From Zeus faber (Eukaryota > Chordata > Actinopteri > Zeiformes > Zeidae): a DNA stretch of 64,000 nucleotides. Position numbers and translations under genes: made by a program. The stretch lies in assembly GCA_960531495.1 (NCBI GenBank), contig OY482847.1, forward strand, positions 11,831,469 to 11,895,468. The letters are read 5' to 3'. The notes under the pieces are model-generated. The model worked only from the letters and a program-made list of their open reading frames with translations. It had not been told where the DNA came from and searched no databases. Below, one piece after another: positions 63,801 through 64,000 of this stretch; the stretch's first letter is position 1, and each line of letters opens with the position of its first letter.

Positions 63801-64000
63801 GAACTGACCAGGCAGGCTCTCCCCGTCGCTGCGTCCCATCAGAAACAAGCTCACGACCAGCGCGCCAAAGGGGAGGATTTGGCCTTTGGGGTGCAGGTGT
63901 GGGTCTACAGCCCGGAGAGGAAGAAAGGCCTCTTCCCAAAGCTGATGAGCCACTGGGTGGGTGAGAGACTGTCTGATGTGGTGTACAGGGTGCGGCTGAT

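Larger units (their letters stand above)
60505..64000 (+). mobile_element. Ty3/Gypsy LTR retrotransposon, left part (fossil, runs off the window)
   Basis: A 5' LTR and primer-binding site are followed by a gag-like region (about 60834-61730) and a pol region in Ty3/Gypsy order. Reverse transcriptase is at about 62070-62480 (KKDSTWRFCVDY, FSSLDLRSGYWQ, catalytic IYLDDLL), RNase H at about 62830-63080, and integrase at about 63170-63760 (AVDILGPFPATEWGNRYI; HPQSDGLVERF). A protease was not recognised. The copy is broken, with roughly half a dozen breaks in its coding regions, so it is of middle or old age. The 3' LTR lies outside the window, so age from LTR divergence cannot be read. Confidence 0.93.

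Overview
The window looks like a stretch of a teleost (ray-finned fish) nuclear chromosome. It is intron-rich and gene-poor, full of CA/GT microsatellites, and carries typical fish repeats: L2 LINEs, a tRNA-derived SINE, Tc1-like transposons, hAT-like MITEs and LTR retrotransposon fossils. The one gene I can support is the 3' end of a Munc13 (unc13) gene on the minus strand, most like unc13c. Nine coding exons can be read between 55294 and 39242. Their splice sites and phases agree exactly, and together they encode 392 residues: the end of the MUN domain, a linker and the complete C-terminal C2C domain. The 5' part of the gene lies beyond the right edge or in intron sequence I could not resolve.

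Layout. 1-39 kb is a gene-free flank, downstream of unc13c in its reading direction. It holds MITEs (945-1209, 3011-3848, 28213-28539, 33898-34247), long microsatellites (notably 9927-10145, 29881-30069, 30413-30521), a SINE (6876-7090), Tc1 remnants, the 3' end of a LINE (17254-17795) and a 1.1-kb minisatellite of 23-bp units (24916-26020). Between 11.2 and 15.6 kb there is a nest: an L2 LINE is split by a 2.5-kb block made of a SINE-like head and an unclassified repeat, and that repeat is split in turn by a small LTR element (12701-13913). From 38.7 to 55.3 kb runs the unc13c tail, with a probable 3' UTR and poly(A) signals. Its largest intron (6.2 kb) contains a decayed Tc1 transposon and a perfect palindrome made of LINE tails. 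From 55.3 kb to the right edge no exon was found; a hAT-like end, a CCA/CAG repeat and the left part of an old, broken Ty3/Gypsy element (60505 to the edge) lie here.

I found no new multi-gene system. The most unusual structure is the small LTR element, whose two LTRs carry the same ~150-bp central segment in opposite orientations. Other points worth a look are the three-frame-open minisatellite, two near-perfect intronic foldbacks, an unclassified repeat family with two copies, and a 28-bp sequence shared by two places that contains a PBX/MEIS-type motif. Everything was read by eye; no database search or alignment program was used.
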